From assembly GCA_903856995.1 (NCBI GenBank), contig CAIODK010000207.1, positions 1 to 8,149 on the forward strand: DNA of 8,149 bases, in the 5' to 3' direction. The notes below the pieces were generated by a model, which was not told where the DNA came from, made no database searches, and worked only from the letters and a program-made list of their open reading frames with translations. Both the position numbers and the translations under genes were made by a program. This document shows positions 6,169 through 8,149 of this stretch, piece by piece. Within the stretch, counting starts at the first letter, position 1; each line of letters opens with the position of its first letter. The DNA comes from an uncultured Burkholderiales bacterium. GTDB lineage: Bacteria; Pseudomonadota; Gammaproteobacteria; Burkholderiales; Burkholderiaceae_C.

Positions 6169-7395
6169 ATGAATGACGACGACTTTCCAAACTTAGTCAG
6201 AAGTGGCACAGAGCACAGCGTGTCGGTTTCCGAACACTCGGGCAACGCCAAAACACCACACAACAAAGTTACCTCTCATGAGGAAGAAACCGAAGCGCGT
6301 AAACACGCCTTCGAAGAAAAGGCGTTGGCAGCTTTAGAAGCAGAAAAAGCGCTTGCCGCAGCGTTGGCAGAACACACGCCGTACTTTGCACCGGATGATG
6401 CTGCCGACAGCGCGAACATCCAAAAAATTGATGGCAATACAGAGGCCAAAAACCACCAAGTCATTCATGATGACCAGGGCCCGTCGTCGAACGTACAAAA
6501 CATTCCCACGGATGGCCTGAATGCCAATGAGCAGCTCATCGAGAGCACAACCGTATCAGGCAATATCCAGTCGCTAGGCCATGAAAAAGGTGTTGCGCCC
6601 AACGTGCAAAACGTGCCCGCCGATGGAATCGCTGCAAACAAGCAGCAAATTGAAGGCGGCAAAGGTATTCAAGACCATCGGCCCGGTGTCCCCACTGACA
6701 CGTTTTCCACAAACCAACAAAACGTCAGCGCTGGCAAAGCGATGGGCGCGAATCACCAAGACATTCCGACTGAGTCGATCTCGGACAACCTACAACGGAT
6801 CCCAACCGACAACCAGCCCCGCCACCAGACAGTCGCCGTCAGCGAGTCGGGCAGCACAAACCATCTCGGTATGGGTGATGATGCCAAGTCGCCAGACAAC
6901 CACGGGTCTGAGAGATTTGGGGTTCAGCACACAGCCCCGATACCAACAGACACGCTTGAGACCAACCACCCGACCATCCCCACTGATGCACCAACGCTAA
7001 ATCAGCAGGCCATTTCCCGTGATGCCCCTCTTGGCACCAACCGCCAAGGCATTGGCAACGAGAAAATTCAAGACCATTTGGCGCAAGCACCTTCTGGCAC
7101 TCTGACCCGCAATAAAGTTGACTTCCTCACGGGCTCGGGTAGCCAACCCACCGCCACGCCCACTGCTCAACCAGCGTCCGGCTTTCGCGCCGCCTTAACG
7201 CCCGCTCGAACACAACCGGCGCCCAATCTCGTACATGGACAGATCAACGATGCGTTTCATGGTCGCCTCGCAGGTATCAAGCATGACGTGGATGCACTGA
7301 ACAACCGACTGACCAGCTTCGAAGAAAAAGTGCAAGCTGAAGATGCCAAATTGGACAAGTCCAAACCCGTCAACATCGGCATCAAACGCCGATAA
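6169..7395 (+). CDS. Asn/Gln 12-13-residue repeat protein with C-terminal coiled coil, function unknown
   Basis: A 408-aa protein with no signal peptide or membrane segment; I do not recognise it. Residues 1-36 are polar. Residues 37-68 form an Ala/Glu-rich helix with the doubled motif EKALAAL/EKALAAAL. From N83 to about 319 runs a repeat: N-x-Q-x-[IV], often followed by PTD-x-[LI]. Its anchor residues fall at 83, 95, 108, 120, 132, 145, 157, 169 (D), 182, 195, 207, 218 (R), 231, 244, 251 (G), 266, 278, 291, 302 (D) and 315, mostly 12 or 13 apart. A Pro/Ala/Thr linker covers about 321-353. A coiled coil follows with hydrophobic core positions F363, L367, I370, V374, L377, L381, F384 and V388, and the protein ends in a basic tail IKRR. 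An oligomeric scaffold or surface-binding role is a guess. No Shine-Dalgarno precedes ATG 6169. The gene lies 47 bases after tRNA-Leu and ends before the terminator at 7450. Confidence 0.85.
   Translation: MNDDDFPNLVRSGTEHSVSVSEHSGNAKTPHNKVTSHEEETEARKHAFEEKALAALEAEKALAAALAEHTPYFAPDDAADSANIQKIDGNTEAKNHQVIHDDQGPSSNVQNIPTDGLNANEQLIESTTVSGNIQSLGHEKGVAPNVQNVPADGIAANKQQIEGGKGIQDHRPGVPTDTFSTNQQNVSAGKAMGANHQDIPTESISDNLQRIPTDNQPRHQTVAVSESGSTNHLGMGDDAKSPDNHGSERFGVQHTAPIPTDTLETNHPTIPTDAPTLNQQAISRDAPLGTNRQGIGNEKIQDHLAQAPSGTLTRNKVDFLTGSGSQPTATPTAQPASGFRAALTPARTQPAPNLVHGQINDAFHGRLAGIKHDVDALNNRLTSFEEKVQAEDAKLDKSKPVNIGIKRR
6415..7125 (+). repeat. Degenerate 36-39 bp repeat array coding for about 19 NxQxI units
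   Basis: The units are clear in protein but well diverged in DNA, so this is an old array, not a fresh tandem expansion. Two unit flavours can be seen. B units carry IPTD-like centres (residues 112-115, 149-152, 175-177, 199-202, 211-214, 258-261 and 270-273). A units carry a polar or glycine-rich centre such as IEGGKG or VSAGKA. They alternate from about residue 132 to 206, giving a 24-25 residue super-repeat. Spacing is disturbed around residues 244-266. Confidence 0.8.
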
Positions 7396-7449
7396 GTCCA
7401 CGTGTCTCCCAAATGCCATGCATTTGACGCAACCGTGCTTACGATGGAT

Positions 7450-7475
7450 GCCTGCCTGAGTTGCAGGCTTTTTTT
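7450..7475 (+). terminator. Intrinsic terminator between the repeat-protein gene and the oxidoreductase gene
   Basis: GCCTGC (7450-7455) pairs perfectly with GCAGGC (7463-7468) around a 7-base loop, followed by seven T (7469-7475) and, after one G, four or five more. It lies 54 bases after the stop at 7395 and ends only seven bases before the next gene's ribosome site. Confidence 0.85.
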
Positions 7476-7481
7476 GTTTTT

Positions 7482-7485
7482 GGAG
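7482..7485 (+). promoter_or_regulatory. Ribosome binding site that decides the GTG start at 7491
   Basis: GGAG lies five bases before GTG 7491. The next in-frame ATG is codon 28, inside the conserved APMCQY motif, so the GTG is the true start. Confidence 0.8.
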
Positions 7486-7490
7486 TACCC

Positions 7491-8149
7491 GTGAGCCACC
7501 TGTTTTCTGAATTTACCCTCACCTCGCCACGCGGGCCTCTGACCCTGGCCAACCGCGCCATCGTGGCACCCATGTGCCAATACTCCGCCAACAACGGTCA
7601 AGCCACGGACTGGCACTTGATGCATTGGGGCAGTTTGCTCAACAGCGGCGCCGCCATGTTCATCATTGAAGCCACCGCAGTCACCCCCCAAGGTCGCATC
7701 ACGCCGATGTGTTTGGGCTTGTGGGACGACGCCACCGCTGCCGCCTTGAGCGACACACTGGGTCGTGCCCGCAAGTTAGCACCTGCTGTGCCTGTGTGTA
7801 TCCAACTGGCTCACGCAGGTCGCAAAGCATCCAGCGCGCTGCCTTGGCAAGGCGGTCAATTGCTCACGCCGGCTCAAGGCGGCTGGGAAACTGAAGCCCC
7901 CTCAGCCATCGCACATTTAGCACAAGAAGCAGCGCCACATGAGCTCAGCCCCCAAGGCTTGGAAGACATCAAACATGCGTTTGTCAAAGCGGCTGAACGC
8001 GCCGATGCCATGGGCATTGATGCCATCGAGTTGCATGGTGCGCACGGCTATTTGCTGCACCAATTCTTGTCCCCCGTGGCCAACCACCGCGCCGACCACT
8101 ATGGTGGCAACTTCGATGGCCGTACACGCTTTCCCATGGAAGTCTTCCA
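7491..8149 (+). CDS. Old Yellow Enzyme-family NAD(P)H:flavin oxidoreductase, N-terminal part (3' end outside window)
   Basis: FMN-dependent ene-reductase of the YqjM/XenA type, which uses NAD(P)H to reduce activated C=C bonds and, in some members, nitro compounds. The frame is open from GTG 7491 to the edge: 219 complete codons of an expected 340-370. Visible: FSEFTLTS-type N-terminus, APMCQYSA at residues 26-33 with C29 and Y31 (in YqjM/XenA relatives these tune FMN redox and bind substrate), QLAHAGRKA at 105-113 at the FMN site, the catalytic pair H182/H185 with Y187 in ELHGAHGYLLHQFLSP (180-195), and NHRADHYGGNFDGRTRF at 198-214. The barrel's second half, including the usual FMN phosphate-binding segment, is beyond the edge. 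The start uses GGAG at 7482-7485. A terminator sits directly upstream, so it is probably transcribed apart from the repeat-protein gene. Family is firm; the physiological substrate is unknown. Confidence 0.95.
   Translation, partial: MSHLFSEFTLTSPRGPLTLANRAIVAPMCQYSANNGQATDWHLMHWGSLLNSGAAMFIIEATAVTPQGRITPMCLGLWDDATAAALSDTLGRARKLAPAVPVCIQLAHAGRKASSALPWQGGQLLTPAQGGWETEAPSAIAHLAQEAAPHELSPQGLEDIKHAFVKAAERADAMGIDAIELHGAHGYLLHQFLSPVANHRADHYGGNFDGRTRFPMEVF

Noticed and set aside
6415..7125. Repeat array as a CRISPR or DNA-level tandem repeat
   Set aside because: The units are not conserved at the DNA level and lie in one continuous reading frame; the periodicity belongs to the protein.

Overview
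The window looks like chromosomal DNA of a betaproteobacterium, most likely Burkholderiales and close to Comamonadaceae. This is judged from moderately high GC, the style of the housekeeping proteins and the codon use. It is an inference from the sequence alone; no database was searched.

Layout, left to right. (1) Positions 1-3251, plus strand: the C-terminal four-fifths of valyl-tRNA synthetase (valS, cut by the window edge), then after 39 bases galU (UTP-glucose-1-phosphate uridylyltransferase). (2) Positions 3238-4361, minus strand: a sulfur pair read right to left, cysM (cysteine synthase B) and a TusA-family sulfur carrier. They share an ATGA stop/start overlap, and the carrier gene overlaps the end of galU by 14 bases. 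(3) Positions 4461-5353, plus strand: a small exported Cys/His-containing protein and a four-helix inner-membrane protein with Met/His-rich ends, closed by a good intrinsic terminator at 5399-5431. Their residues suggest metal, perhaps copper, handling, but this is unproven. (4) Positions 5542-7395, plus strand: two proteins of unknown function on either side of a complete tRNA-Leu(CAA). The first (138 aa) carries two copies of a short helical motif. The second (408 aa) has about nineteen units of an Asn/Gln repeat spaced 12 or 13 residues apart, followed by a low-complexity linker and a clean heptad coiled coil. (5) After an intrinsic terminator at 7450-7475, the N-terminal part of an Old Yellow Enzyme-type flavin oxidoreductase starts at GTG 7491 and runs off the right edge.

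Regions 1, 2 and 5 are ordinary metabolism: tRNA charging, UDP-glucose supply, cysteine synthesis and sulfur transfer, and flavin-dependent reduction. The most unusual item is the 408-aa repeat protein, which I cannot assign to a named family. No CRISPR array, insertion sequence, integrase, phage gene or duplicated attachment site was seen.
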